The notes under the pieces were generated by a model, which made no database searches, was not told the origin of the DNA, and saw only the letters and a program-made list of their open reading frames with translations. A DNA stretch of 64,000 bases from Magnolia sinica. Lineage: Eukaryota; Streptophyta; Magnoliopsida; Magnoliales; Magnoliaceae. The first letter of the stretch is position 1. Each line of letters opens with the position of its first letter. Both the position numbers and the translations under genes were made by a program. The stretch is taken from assembly GCF_029962835.1 (NCBI RefSeq), contig NC_080588.1:66178001-66242000 (forward strand), read 5' to 3'. Of the stretch, positions 32,545 through 45,384 are shown piece after piece.

Positions 32545-32645
32545 TTAAGGTGTCTTTGATTGCACCAAATATCATCAACTATAATGATTAATCATGAAAT
32601 ATCATGAAATTTTCTGATAATTAGTGCAACCAAACAAACCCTTTA
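32545..32645. mobile_element. Tourist-like MITE, about 100 bp
   Basis: The left end AGGTGTCTTTGATTGCACC and the complement of the right end AAGGGTTTGTTTGGTTGCAC form an imperfect TIR. TTA flanks both sides (32545-32547, 32643-32645). The interior has ATCATGAAATATCATGAAAT. Confidence 0.55.
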
Positions 32646-35634
32646 ACAAATTTCTAGAGAGGTTTTCTCAAATACATCCACCTAAGGTATTATGTTAAGA
32701 CATGTGGGTATTCTAGCTGTTGGATTTGCTCTTTTTCAATGACAAACTGTTTATTTGATAGAGATCTCCTTCAATGGGGGGATGTCCAAAAAGAAAACTC
32801 TCATACTGAATATTGTAATTCACTAATTATACAAATGTTATGGTAATTATTCATGTTCAAACTAAAAGAGCCCAATTAACAGAGGATTGAAATAATTCAA
32901 TGGAGACCTTTTATTTGTTATCTTTCCACCATACAAAATGAGACTTATGGTATAAACGGTTTGGATTATTGTAAAATGACCTAAGTTCAAGGCTAAAGTC
33001 CGGGAGTTCCATATTGCAGTACCTAAAATGTATTCAAGCAAACCTCTTTTCTAAAACCTGATAAAATACATAGCATTCCACCGTGGGTGACTGGGCAGGG
33101 GTGTTCTCATGTGAGTAGAATCAGCAAACCTCCTAAAAGGACAGGAATTTATCTCTTTATATATATAGAGTACTATTAGGTAAAGATAATTTTTTATTTG
33201 TAAGAGACTTTGAATTTTAAAAGTACATAGGTTATTGATATAGAGTGGGTTGCGGACAATTTCATGGCCAAGATGGAATAGAAAAGACCCAGTTGACAAC
33301 AGAAGTGATCTGGACTGTCAAAACCTTAAAATATATGTATCTCATAAACTGGAATGAGTTATTGGACTTGCCATATATGATTCTAGGGTAAGAGAAGCTA
33401 CTTTAGTCACCCAACCCACTATTCCAAGTTGCCCATGCCAAACTTGCGAGATTCCTTCAGATCGACAGTCGAAATCCCAATTAATTTTTGTTTTTACTAT
33501 TTTTAGTAAGTTTTAGTCTAATTATAACTCTTCATCTGTTGGGCTTTAGGAGTTGTGTCCAATATAAAAAGTGGTTAGAAAAGTTAGGAGAATAGCATGG
33601 TTGAGCCACATAGGATGCTCACTATTTTTGAGCAAAAATCATAAGGTCTAGTGGAAATCATGCCTGTATAAATAGTAAGTTTACTATTTAGAGTACTCAC
33701 AATTTCTTTTGGGAGTTTTAGTTGTAATTTGATTATGAAACTTCTCCCTATGGTTTATGTCTTTATTTAAAAGGTTGTAAACTCATTTTTTAAAGAAAAT
33801 CAAGCAATTTATTTTGAATTTTAGAAAATTATTTTCTTATTTTCCTCATGGATTCAAAGTATATCCGTGAGGAGTTTGGAGAACCTCCATGGATTCAGAA
33901 TAGTTATTCCCTCGGGAAGAGGGTTCTTGACCTCAATGTGTCCTTCCCCACGTCAGTTGCTTAGATAATTAAGAGGTATTTATATACTTAACAACCAACT
34001 ATTCATACTTCATCTACTCAACTCTATATGAGTGTTGTGAACTTTATCCACTAAACTAAGGATACGGGCATTTTTGTCATGTTAAAAGTTTGATGTGAGT
34101 GGTCGACACATACGTGTACGTAGCTTGTACCATCTCTCTCCGTGTCTTGTAAACTGCTTAATATTTTCCACGTGTTGTACTGCTATACCTACTAAAAACA
34201 TTTATTACTCTTCTACCGTGCTGGTTTATTAATAACATGTTTGGGTAAAGGTTTGCAAGAATACATTGTGACGTATTGCAACAGGTTATGTGGGGACTTT
34301 ATTTTTTGGTTCATTGTCCTTTTCCAATTATCCGAACTTAGTATACCGCAAAACTTATTGTGGATAGCCAATAGCTATGAAATCTCTCAAATCTAAGTAT
34401 TTTAAGCACTTTGATTATTCAAGAGTTAAGGATGATGTCATTATCAAAGGTTGAAATATTCAAATCCAGGTGTTTAATTTTTTGCCACACCTTATGCAAT
34501 ATGGGCCCATCATATAAAATGGTTCGGATCCCTGAAAACTTCCACAGGCTGAAGTCCCAGCATATCATATAGCAATGCGTTTGGATGTAATTGGTCAAAT
34601 CTCGTTTAGGAATTTGTTTCTACCTGTAAAACTTCTTTTTTCAAGAATTTTAGAATGTACATGTGAGGCCCATTGATCAACGATCCAACCTGTTTATATT
34701 AGTCTCAACAGAAGATCCTATTCGTAGAATACATGGATAAAGAATGTTAATAGTCGGATATTCAGTGGATGAAAGCGAAAAAAGTTACGTATAAGATTTG
34801 CCTAGTGGTTATGATTTTTGAAACACATGGGGCCCAATAGATGGATGGACCAGATTGCAACTAGCTCAACTTAAGAACCCAAGGGTGGCCACAACTCACC
34901 CAAGGTAGAAGTGGAAAAAGTAATATAAAAAAGCCATGCCAACCTAACTTTCAAAATCATGAGCCCCATTGAGAATGGACCATATCGTGAAAATCTAACT
35001 AACTGGTTGTTCTTGCCAATTCAGTCGAACATGAGTCCACGTACGTATATGATCGAGGACCTATATTAGGTTTTTGTGTGATTATGATGCGTAAGCGTGC
35101 CAAAGTTTGCTCGACTCAATATTTGATTAAACCATTATTGTCCCCCGCATCAAGTCAGACTAATTAGAAACTAGATGCAGGATCTAATTATCCTCTCAAC
35201 TACCAGATGTGATTAGCGATCAAGTGACTTTTGAAAGGGTAGAGGTTAGCTATTTTAACTGGATTCTTTTTGCCTTGTGTCCAAGGACCTATTCTTTTAC
35301 TAGTACAATTGTAATACACTTCTTAAAAGAATAAAAATGAACACATAAATAAAAATAGTTAAACAATGTTGATTTCATTAATTGAATATGTGGCTCATTA
35401 CAATTAACAAAGTATTGAAAGTAACATAGAGAAATAAGCAATCGAGAGATAAATACTTACCCCATTTATCGGAACAAATGATTGAGGTGAATGGTCAGCA
35501 GTATGTGACTAGATAAGTGCGATCACCTAAGTAATAATTTGATTGATCATGATCTAACAACTTAGGGTTGTAGATATTTAATCTAATCCTACAATACTAT
35601 AGTGGTGGATGTTGGATAGTAGCGAAATTTGTTA
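32646..35634. other. Unassigned intergenic DNA
   Basis: AT-rich with short simple repeats (33166-33173 AT). I see no gene, RNA or intact element in about 3 kb. Confidence 0.4.
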
Positions 35635-35649
35635 GAGCTAGGCTAAGCT
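35635..35649. repeat. 15-bp target duplication of LINE, left
   Basis: GAGCTAGGCTAAGCT, identical to 36275-36289. Confidence 0.9.
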
Positions 35650-36274
35650 TTTTTTTTTATATACCAAAAAGGCACCGGGCCTAGAATTTCATTCACAAAT
35701 GGGGACCAACTTACATTCAAGCATGTCCCGAAAAAAGGTTGGGCACACCTATCGTAAAAAGGAAGAACAAAAACCACCAAAAAACTATACAATGCTGAGA
35801 GGTGTCAACCCCTGCCTCTAATAGCCCCGAGACTGTTTTATCAAGAAAGATCAACCCTTTCACAAGGGAAGGGAGATCACCAAATGACGAAAAAATTTAG
35901 CTGATTTGAGAATCACTACCAAGGCAGGCCGGCGCGTCCGCCGAGGCGTTCACCTCTCTGAAGGCATGCCCAATCTTGACCTGACCACAATTCTTTAGAA
36001 TGCCAATCCTCCTGATCCAATACTCCCACTTCCACCCTGACCTGGATCTACCATTCAAGATATCAACCACTAACTGGGAATCCACCTCTACCCTTTGAAG
36101 GCCCCTGTTTTGGAAGAGGGAGAGGCCATCATGAATGGCACGAATTTCCGCCCCCGTGTTGGAGCCACGGCCATAGGCACTGGTGAATGCAAAGTTCAAC
36201 TCCCCTCTGTCAGAAAACCCTACGTATGCAAGGTTCTAATGTGAGAGTAAGTAAAACTCTGCGTATGCACTGGT
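35650..36274 (-). mobile_element. 5'-truncated L1-type LINE, minus strand
   Basis: A poly(A) tail (T run 35650-35658 on the plus strand), a 3' UTR and the C-terminal RNase H domain are bracketed by an exact 15-bp duplication. The domain is open from about 36216 down to the stop at 35897-35899. It contains GAEIRAIHDGLSLF, EVDSQLVVDILNGR and FREVNASADAPACLGS, the conserved E, D and A-D-A region of plant L1 RNase H domains; the first catalytic aspartate has been lost by truncation. At the 5' end (36217-36270) about 50 bases are not LINE but resemble 37270-37310. Confidence 0.85.
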
Positions 36275-36289
36275 GAGCTAGGCTAAGCT
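36275..36289. repeat. 15-bp target duplication of LINE, right
   Basis: GAGCTAGGCTAAGCT. Confidence 0.9.
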
Positions 36290-38097
36290 ATGTTAAGATA
36301 AAAGACGATTAATGAAAGATAAATTGAAAAGTAGATAGATGTATTTAACATGAAGGCTCGAGCTCTTCTTTGCGTGCTTCTTTTATAACTCGTCGAGGCG
36401 GCTAAACTCTCATTGAGTTTCCTTGCTGATTATGGATCTTCTGCGTATTTGACATGTATTTCGAATAGAAAGGTCTCAAGATAGATTCAAAATTATTAGC
36501 TTATCGAATCTTCTTCCCATAGTTTATATCTTTTATGCAAAATGCTCATAAGCCACCAATCAAATTTAAGATAAATCAGGGGATCATTGATCTCTGACCT
36601 CAAATCGATCATGGCCATTCATCTAAATGACCCATTCAAACCACCTCCTGCATTTAAATACTTGCTCCCTGATAGTTTGGAGTGTTAGAGGGATTAGATG
36701 GACTATGGTCACGTGATACTGATATGTTATTAGATGGGTCAGATTATATCTTTCGTCAAGCTCTTCCATTCTCTTAATTACAATTAATATATACAATTAA
36801 ACTAAATTTGCCTAATGTTTGCTCTCTCCTGATTTGGGTCCGAATCATAATAGGATTTACTTTGACATGAATTTGATTTTTGGATATTTGGAACCTTCTC
36901 GAATATTATAAAATCTCCGAACATCTATTGGAAGATCTCATATTTTAGAATGACTGTGAGAAACAGCCTCATCGAGTGTATTATAGCCAGATCTGTGATA
37001 GGATACGTAATTCAAAGTCATCCTTACTTCCGACCATATACACTCTTCTCTTCCACCCCTGAACTATATTCCATCAAGAGAGAATCTATTTACACCCGGC
37101 ATAACACAAGAAAATCGAACGATTCAGAATGTGCTACGTGGCAGTTGTGCCACATGTGGTGTACATTAATTTCAAAAGGAAGTGATAGAGGCATGCACTT
37201 ATAGGGGCGTTAAATGTTAGAGTTTTATAAAAAATAACTCTTTGTAAGGTAAGAGTCATATCAAAAGAAAACTCTGTGTATGCAAGGGTCTAATGTGAGA
37301 GTAAGTAAACCGTCCCGTGCACGTAGGATTGAAATAACAAGAGGCGTGCACGATCTCTTGTACACGTAATCATATGTGATAGACTGTGCTTACATGAATA
37401 ATCAAGGAAACTTGCATGATTGACTACCCAAATATCTCACGATATGGAATCTTACGCAATGCTACTGCCTCTCTAAGCCTATAAAAGTACCATTCGATAA
37501 AGATCTTGGAGCCCATGCCAAATACAATATCTCTACACAGCGCAAGATGCTTATCTTATCTTAGTCTTTAGTTCCTCTACTTTTGTTGAGCCTTGCTGTA
37601 GAATATCCAAAGTTTAGGATAGCTTAGATCGTTGTTGTGCAACACCATCGCTGCAGTACACGTGGGAGTAGTATAAATATCCACGACCCACCATCGTCAG
37701 ATCCTCGATGAACCGAATCCTTACATGGAAGATTACAACCTGATGAACATTTGCCATGATTTTTTGTCCATACAGATGATTGGAGGTATTTATCTTTTAT
37801 TTATTTCTCTACTTATTTTATTTATTCAATGATTATACTAAGCTTATATTATAAATCAATAAAATTAGCATTTGAACCTTTAGTTTTTATTCTTTCCATC
37901 AATTACTATATTATTAAGAAATACAAGACCTGCAATCACTATTGAAAGAAAAATTCCTTAGCACAACATAAAATGTTCCCATTAAGAAGAACTAACCCTC
38001 TTCTTTTAAATTGCTTAATCGCTGCAACATTGGTGGTTGAAAAGTCAAGACAACCTTCAAATGCTTAATCCTACAACTGATTTGATGTCTGAAGTCG
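36290..38097. other. Unassigned DNA, possible promoter-like segment
   Basis: No coding similarity. CCTATAAAAGTACC at about 37480 is a good TATA-like motif followed by ACAATATCTCTACACAGCG, but no gene or element body can be assigned. 37270-37310 is the source-like copy of the filler at the LINE junction. Confidence 0.3.
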
Positions 38098-38881
38098 TGT
38101 TGAGGGTCAAATATTGCGTATTAGACCTCATTTATTGCTTGGATTTATGAACATGATACCGTTTAATGGCTTGCTTTAATCATATTTGTGATGCAAAGTG
38201 TATTTACGAGCATGGACTAAAAAGGAAGCTGAAAGCATGGATTTAACGCTCTGATGACACTAAAGGCAAGGGACGGACTCCAGGGGACCAAGATCGACGG
38301 AATTACACGCCAGGGATCCCCGAAAATCGAGAAACTGAAGCTCAAGCGGCCTAAAAGTCAGCCAGAATGCAAGATCACTGGGTTTCCATCATCTATTCGG
38401 CTCGAAACTTTATACATGGCTCGAGGACTAAAAATTAACCGTACACGTAAAATTTCAGCCATTGGATACCTCTAGAAGTAGCACAACTGTCAGACCAGCC
38501 CATAAACAGTTGATTCTGGGCCCCCCTAATCTTCAGATATGCTTCAACTTTGGTCTCAACCCCTTAAATTTGATGATTCAGCAGATGGACGGTGCAAATT
38601 TCTCGCGAACATCATATGTGAACCCCATATGAGACGAGTGTGCATAGTGCATAAGTGCACTAGCCATGCACGGCAACGAAGAGCGTCTCGTGACTGAGAC
38701 TCCTTCCAAAAAACGAAAATTCCATTTTTTTCTTCCAGCGTCCGCATAGGGACTTGCGGACAAATGGGCCACCACCGTTCATCAATGGTCAGATCCAGAC
38801 CGTCTATGAGACTCACACGTCCACTCTCACTCAGGCCTAGGTGGCATAATTTCAAAATATAGCAGATGTTAGATCTCAACC
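38098..38881 (+). repeat. 5' part of a gypsy LTR (oldest-form copy)
   Basis: From TGTTGAGGGTCAAATATTGC it follows LTR1-LTR3 to GATCTCAACCATTT. It carries an extra 392 bp (38349-38740), flanked by AGCG, which the three later LTRs lack. It then breaks straight into integrase sequence. The inverted repeat GTCCGCA...TGCGGAC is present at 38741-38762. Confidence 0.85.
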
Positions 38882-39828
38882 ATTTTTTCTGGGACGATCC
38901 ATATTTGTTTAAATATTGCCCAGACCAGATCCTAAGGAGATGTGTGCCAGACGATGAGCATCAGAGTGTCATCTCCTTCTGTCACTCACAGGCCTGTGGT
39001 GGTCACTTTTCTGCTAAAAAGACCACGGCTAAGATTTTACAGTATGGCTTTTATTGGCCCACTATGTTCAGGGAAACTCATGAGTTTTGTAAGGCTTGTG
39101 AGCGTTGTCAGAAATTGGGAGCATTATCCCGTCGAAACATGATGCCTTTGAATCCTATCCTTATCATAGAAGCATTTGATTGCTGGGGCATTGATTTCAT
39201 GGGACCATTCCCTCAATCTTTTGGAAATCTATATATTTTGCTCGCTGTAGACTGTCACTAAATGGGTTGAAGCGATTCCGTGTCAGAATAATGACCATCG
39301 CATGGTCATTAAATTTCTAAAAGAGAACATCCTTTCCCGATTCAGAATGCCTCGAGCTATCATTAGTGATGGGGGCTCACACTTTTGTAATAGGCCATTC
39401 GAGAGTTTAATAAAGAAATATGATATCTCTCATAAGGTGAGCACCCCATATCACCTACAGACAAGTGGGCAAGTTGAGATTTTCAATAGGGAGATCAAAC
39501 ACATTTTGGAGAAAACGGTTAACCCTGATCGTAAGGATTGGTCAATCCGATTGACTGATGCCTTATGGGCTTACCGTACTGCATTTAAAACCTCTATTGG
39601 AATGTCTCCCTTTAAACTTATCTATAGGAAGGCTTGCCACTTGCCTGTGGAGTTGGAACATAGAGCCTACTGGGCAATCAAAAAATTGAATTTCAATCTA
39701 GACAACGATGGCTCGCTACGCAAACTTCAGTTGAATGAACTCCAAGAAATTCGGAACGATGCATACGAGAATTTATAAGGACAGAATGAAGTATTTTTAT
39801 GACCAACGTATTCCACGGAAATCATTCA
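38882..39828 (+). pseudogene. Ty3/gypsy integrase fragment
   Basis: The first frame (to 39261) contains an HHCC zinc-binding domain (H/H in SFCHSQACGGH, cysteines in CKACERC) and the first catalytic D in WGIDFMGPF. After a frameshift at about 39255 the second frame (39302-39778) contains the second D in ISDGGSHF and the catalytic E in [11 protein letters not shown], with 35 residues between D and E (D-35-E). It stops after an 8-bp deletion near 39770, and similarity ends at about 39828. The LTR-integrase junction shares ATTT microhomology. Confidence 0.9.
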
Positions 39829-40690
39829 TAAGGACCCTTCTTATTTTCCCTTTTAAAATTTTCCTTTTTTAAAAACTAACTTTCCAAAAAGATTAGATAG
39901 GAAATTTTTTATTTCAATTTTTCCACATTGATAAAATTGTTTTTCTTAAATTTCAACTAATATCTTTTTTTTGTTTCCAATTTTTTTTTTTTTTAAATTT
40001 TTTTTTTTTCCCTAAACCCTTTTTAAAATTTTAAAATTTTTTCCCAATTTTCTCTTTTTAATTTTTGCTTTTTGGAAATTTTTTATTTTGAAAATTTTTT
40101 TTTGAAGGGCCTTTCTTTTAAACTTTTTTTTTTTTTTTTTTTTTCTTTTTTTTTAAATTTTATTTTTTTAATGGTCTTTTTCTTTTTTAATTCTTTTTTT
40201 TAATTTTCTTTTTTTTTTTTTTTTAAAGGTGGTTTTTGGGGGGGCCCCGGGGCCCCACGGGTTTTTAAAAGGAATTTTAGGGGAACCCATCCACCCAAAA
40301 TTTTCCAAAGAAATTAAAGGGGCACCCTTTTGGAAGAAATTTTAGGTTTAAAAATTTTCCCTTCCTTTTTTTAATTTTCAAAAACCCATGATGGTTCTTG
40401 GGGTTTAAAAAGGGCTGTTGAATTGACCCATTAACCCCCCATAAAAGATTCCTTTGGGGGTTGGGCCCGAAAACCCTTTGTTTTAGGAAAATAAAACCCC
40501 CGAAACATTTAAAGGAAAGAACCCCCAATACACTTTCAAAAAGGCCTTTTAAATTCAAATTTTTTTCCCTTTGATTTTGTATTTTCCCTTAAACCTGCTT
40601 TGTATGGTATTCCCACCCGGAAATTTAAAAAAAAAAATTAAAAAATTTGGGAAAAAATTAACCTTCTCCCTTTTTACAACTTGAATGTTT
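39829..40690. other. Homopolymer-rich, probably unreliable sequence
   Basis: Begins as a version of the retrotransposon leader (CCTTTTTTAAAAACTAAC), then turns into runs of every base, such as GGGGGGGCCCCGGGGCCCC at about 40237-40256 and long T tracts. An open frame on the minus strand here is an artefact of composition. I treat it as likely poor base calls or gap filling. Confidence 0.5.
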
Positions 40691-41099
40691 CATTTTAGAT
40701 TTCCTTTAAACTTGTATTCTCAATATTCTATTTGTTTAATCAAATTGTATTTTGGGTAAATTTTCCTATATTTTCAATTAATTTTTTTATATTTAATTAG
40801 TTTTAGAATCTACTAATTTCAAGATCTAATTTTCACTAAAAGTTTTGACTTTTTTTAGAGCTGCTAAATTTTAAGGTAATTTTTTGATCTTTTTATCTTT
40901 GCTTTTTACTTTTGGAATATACTTTCTAATTTGGACTTTCTACTTATCTTAGAACATTTCTTGTCTTATTTCTTTAAATTCTTTTTATAGATCTCTTATT
41001 TTCTTTATGATTCATTTTGGTTGAACTATTGATTTGGTCTAATCTACTTGTTTGAGATTATTTCAATTACTTTTTGATTTCTTAGTAGTTTTGATTGGT
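40691..41099 (+). repeat. Decayed retrotransposon leader-like DNA
   Basis: T-rich text with TTTTAGAATCTACTAATTTC and TCTAATTTGGACTTTC resembles the leader at 52600-53400. No frame. Confidence 0.35.
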
Positions 41100-42615
41100 A
41101 ATTTATATTTTCAAGGGGATTTAAAATGGATATCTCGAAGTAGATTCATTAATTAACTAAGCTGGACCTAATAGGATGCAATTTGAATCATCTAGGATTG
41201 ACATTTAAGGGTTGTGAAATTATTCCTCTGTTAACTTAGGAAGCTACCTAGATTAAGCTTGATGACAGCTTTCATGCTTGGCTTTGAAGATTGACCCCAT
41301 AATTGAGTTGGAATAGCTAACCATTGTTTATCGAAGTTGATCCTTCGGCTTAATGAAAACTAAGATTAAAAGAAGGAACCGAATTTCAAGTATTCCCGAT
41401 GAAATCTATTTATATCATCTTATCGGTATTCTTTATGTAACTTACATCGATATTTATCTGATTTCTTGAATAGAAATGGACTAAGATTAATAATCTCATT
41501 AAACTGATAGAAAAATATCAGATGACATGCGACTTGTTCATTCCTGGTTCTCAAGTTTGCACGTATACAATTTGTTCCATAGAGATTTGAGTTTTTCGGT
41601 CATTTGGTAATGTTCTGAGTCAGTGGTCAACATTGATTCATTACATTTTTACCAGTGTGTCTTTTGTCCAGTTATGAATTGCGATGTAATCGACACTGTG
41701 CACGAGAATCAAGTTTTAAGCTTGCACATGGGATTCTGATGCAGATCACGATTACATGCTAGGTTTATATTGGATTATTTTGATTTCTTCATGATTTGCT
41801 ATTTGCTCGACATGGTTACATTATGTCGAACTATCTCATAACTCTATACTCTTCATGTGCATTTCAATTGATGGGTCTTCACTTTAATAGGCATTTGATT
41901 TTGAAATTAATTCTATGGTAGCACTATACTGGGTGGAAGTAATTTCAAGATATTTTTGGTAAAATTATGATTAAATTTATCATTGAATCTGGTATCATCA
42001 AAATCTGGTAATTTTATAAGTCGATTGATATTTATTGATTACCTCTGATCAATTACATAAACTAGTTAGGATTTAAGATCAAGGACGATTCGGAACAAAT
42101 TTGGAATAAGGGTTATGAATGTAAGGAACATCGGTAAAACCTTAAATGAAGCTTCGTAAAACCATGGTCCTATTAGGCCGAGCTATCCAGTACCTAAAGT
42201 GGGATTGTCCAAATGAGATGATTAAGATGGAGAATTGATTAAGAGGTGACGTTATCTGAATTGTTCTTCCTTGAGTGAGTTATTGAGTATTGAGAGTTAT
42301 TTAGAGAATGAGGAAATGTATAGAGAAAGATTTTTTATGAATCTTTTTGTTAGTTATGATTTTAATTAGCAAGCATGATCTTTAAGTGTAAGTGGAGATA
42401 GTGTTGTAATGGTGCATATATGTTAGATCTAATATGTAGGATTTCTTTATTATTTATATTTATTTGTTTATGATCAGAGATACTTCTGATCAGGTCTGAT
42501 TTGAAATTTTCATATCTGAATCTTTCAAAATGTATCATTCTTTTTCATGATATGTTTAGATTGTGATATTTTACCATATTTCTTGGATACTTATCTTGTA
42601 CTATTTAATTTCTTA
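41100..42615 (+). repeat. Decayed 3' internal region
   Basis: Only scattered similarity. The end (AATTTTCATATCTGAATCTT, TCAAAATGTATCATTC at about 42506-42540) aligns with the region just upstream of the LTRs at 50725-50765. No protein frame. Confidence 0.4.
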
Positions 42616-43879
42616 TTGAGTTGATTGAGGATATTTATTTACATTAGAGCTTTATTGGGGATTTGAATTGGATACCATTTAATCTGGTTGATATAATCAT
42701 GGTTGTAATTTGAGATAAAAACGTTAATAGGTATTCATGTTAATTAATAGCACTAAGTCAGGGAAGAATTAATGATGTGAACTAGATTCCAAGTAGATTC
42801 AATCCCTGCAATTAAGGATTAGGGATTAACTTGTCACTCCATCATGGGATCCACTTGCATGATGGCATTACAGTTCCAATGATGCCATGAATATAGGGTG
42901 TGACAATTTAACCATATCGAGGATAACCTTTGGAGTAATTAGGATAGAATTGAAATTAAAGATCAATATTGGCAATATGTCTACTTTGAATTGTTTATGA
43001 TTTGAATATTAATTTATCTGAATTACTACTCATGTTCAGTAATCGTTACAGTAATTTGTTCGTTTCTTTTTTGCTTACTGATTGGGAAATGTGGTTATGG
43101 TAATTCTGCGATTAAAATGTGGTTTTAGCTTTTGAAAATTCCCATGTTAATACTTTTGGGGATTTTGCATACGTTAGGATCGTATTCTGATAACTAATTA
43201 AGGCGACTAAATACCAGACGGTATTAACGGCTCTAAAATCTAATCGAAGCTGTACTAAAGGTTGGAAGGGCACCAAGTCAAATGGTAGATCCGATTGGAC
43301 GATCTCGTCTAGGGATGGCAAATGAGGAGAGAGATAAGAGGAACGAGATGAGATAGATGCATGTGCTATGGAATGTCAAATTGCTTTGATCTAATTTCGT
43401 ATTATTAGAACTTCACTCTACCATCTCTCGAGCGTATTGTATCGTGTTTGAGATTCTGCTTTTGGGATTATTACTGTTATGTTGGATTTTGGACTGTTGG
43501 TTTTAATTGTTTGGGACGTTTTCTTTGATCGGTTGGCTCTGATTGTGATTCATGGCCGTGTTATTCACCCTTGTTAGCATCAATGGCCTACATCGTTCTT
43601 AAGGAGAGTCGAACTGCAGACCCTTCATAGCATGAAATTAATTTGTCTTAAATTGTTTGGTTGCCTTAAGGGAAGGGAAAAGACAATTATAACTGTTTGC
43701 TTCTTTGGTAAGTCAGATAGGATGCAATAAATCTAGATTACAGTGAAGTTCTTCCATCTTAGGCATTTGATTGTTAGTTTCTATTCATACTAAGTTATTA
43801 ATTATTATTTGGAATTCGTTATGGCTTGTTTTAGCTTTATTATAGATTCTAGTATCTTTGGATTACCTGTTCGTTTGCG
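42616..43879 (+). repeat. Strongly decayed LTR
   Basis: TTGATTGAGGATATTTATTT, ACATTAGAGCTTTATTGGGG and ATACCATTTAATCTGG align in order with the LTR start (TGTTTGAGGGTCAAATATTG...). Later parts are too diverged for a firm end. Confidence 0.45.
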
Positions 43880-44640
43880 CGAAGTATATATCACACATAT
43901 TCTACGAGTTTTCCAACTTTGCATTCTTGTTATTGATTTTAGAATTTTAGATTTTCAGATTTTATTGATTCTTATTCTAAATATTGATTCTTTTTCATAT
44001 TGCTTTGTAGACTGACCTTCTTAGATTACTAATCTTAATTCCTATGATTTGTTTACATTTTATCTTTCAATAGTTCTATTTAAATTTTCTGTTATGTTGT
44101 ACTTTATCTTTATTTAAATCTTCTATTATTCTAAATTACACTATGGATCATTGTAGTAGGTTACTAGTGATAGTATTTTTGAATTTACTTCGTTATTTTT
44201 AATTACGATTACAAATTATAGTTTCTATTGTAACATTTTAGTTAATCTTGTAAATCTAATTTGATCTTATTTAATTCTTTATTTAGATCTATTTATTTTA
44301 GATAACTTTTCTTTTTTAGGATATTAACTTAATCCTTAAATTTCTATTTAGGATTTTATTAGTTCTCTATTTTATATTCTATTTTTAATTACTTTTAAAT
44401 TATGTATTTTAAATTTTAGATTTCAATTTTTTTGAATTTTCCTTTTTTTAGAAATTTTCATTAGTTTTTCTTTTAGATTTTTCATTTACTTTTTAAAATT
44501 TTCTTCTAAATTTTTTTTTTATTATCTTTAGTTTTACTTGAGATTAATTTTAATTTAATTCTCTTTTTTTCAATTCGATTTTTATATAATTCTTTTTCTT
44601 GTTTAATTGTCTAAATTTCTATTGGTGTTTCTTTGATACA
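43880..44640 (+). repeat. Decayed leader region
   Basis: TTTTAGAATTTTAGATTTTC, TTGCTTTGTAGACTGACC and repeated TTTAG/TTCTA text parallel the leader at 52600-53400. Confidence 0.4.
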
Positions 44641-44689
44641 TGACTTTTAATAACTTGTTAGTTTTAACTATAGGATTTTGTTCTTCCCC

Positions 44690-45200
44690 TGAAGTTGGTT
44701 TCGATTTTGGATGCAGACCTTTGGGATATGAAGAGTCGTATCATCAGTTTGTCTGTGGTTATAGGTCACCCATGATAAAACTAGCTGGAACTTTAGCTGG
44801 ACTTAGGGCATGTAAGAGTTGCACTCAAACCCCTCCTCTCCTTAAAATTCATGGATACTTATGTGTCGTCGAAGCTTAGCATGAAGACCTTACAAGAATA
44901 TGCATAACATACACACGGATTCTTTGGCGGTATGAGAAGGTACTCTTGTTCAGAATAATCTACGAATATACCGACGTAAAGACTCTTATACCATGATTCA
45001 CTTGATAGGAATTTCAGTACTTGAATTTCACCTTATGACGCTTACCAAGTCATCTTCTTAAGAATGATGCTAAGCCACGCTTGATAAGATGGATCCCCTT
45101 TTCAAAATTTGATTAATAAAAGGTAAAGGGAAGTGATAGAAGAATTCGATATGTTACCTATCTTCTCAACGAATTCCATGCAGTTCCCTGTAAACAATAT
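44690..45200 (+). pseudogene. Decayed RT / RNase H remnant
   Basis: CACTTGATAGGAATTTCA and AAGAATGATGCTAAGCCACG (45000-45080) align with the RNase H end of the young units. Here the text reads LIRWIP with TGG intact, where both young units have TAG. The sequence before it is barely alignable with the RT end. Confidence 0.5.
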
Positions 45201-45384
45201 ATGCCATGTTCGGAGATAATTTTATTTCTTTACTTGGATAGTACTTGATTTGTAAGTACGTTGTAAATTCACATCCGCAAGGATCTAATCAAAAATTTCC
45301 CAAGTCTGGATTTTTTGGACATTTTGTTAAATTGCAGACCAACTAGTGTACATGTGCACTTTGCACATGTCGCTCGATGTCTAA

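Noticed and set aside
36950..37320. Copia-type LTR
   Set aside because: A TATA-like motif and weak promoter look were noticed, but no second copy, primer site or coding remnant supports it.
40277..40558. 93-residue minus-strand frame
   Set aside because: Falls in the homopolymer-rich stretch and is made of low-complexity codons.
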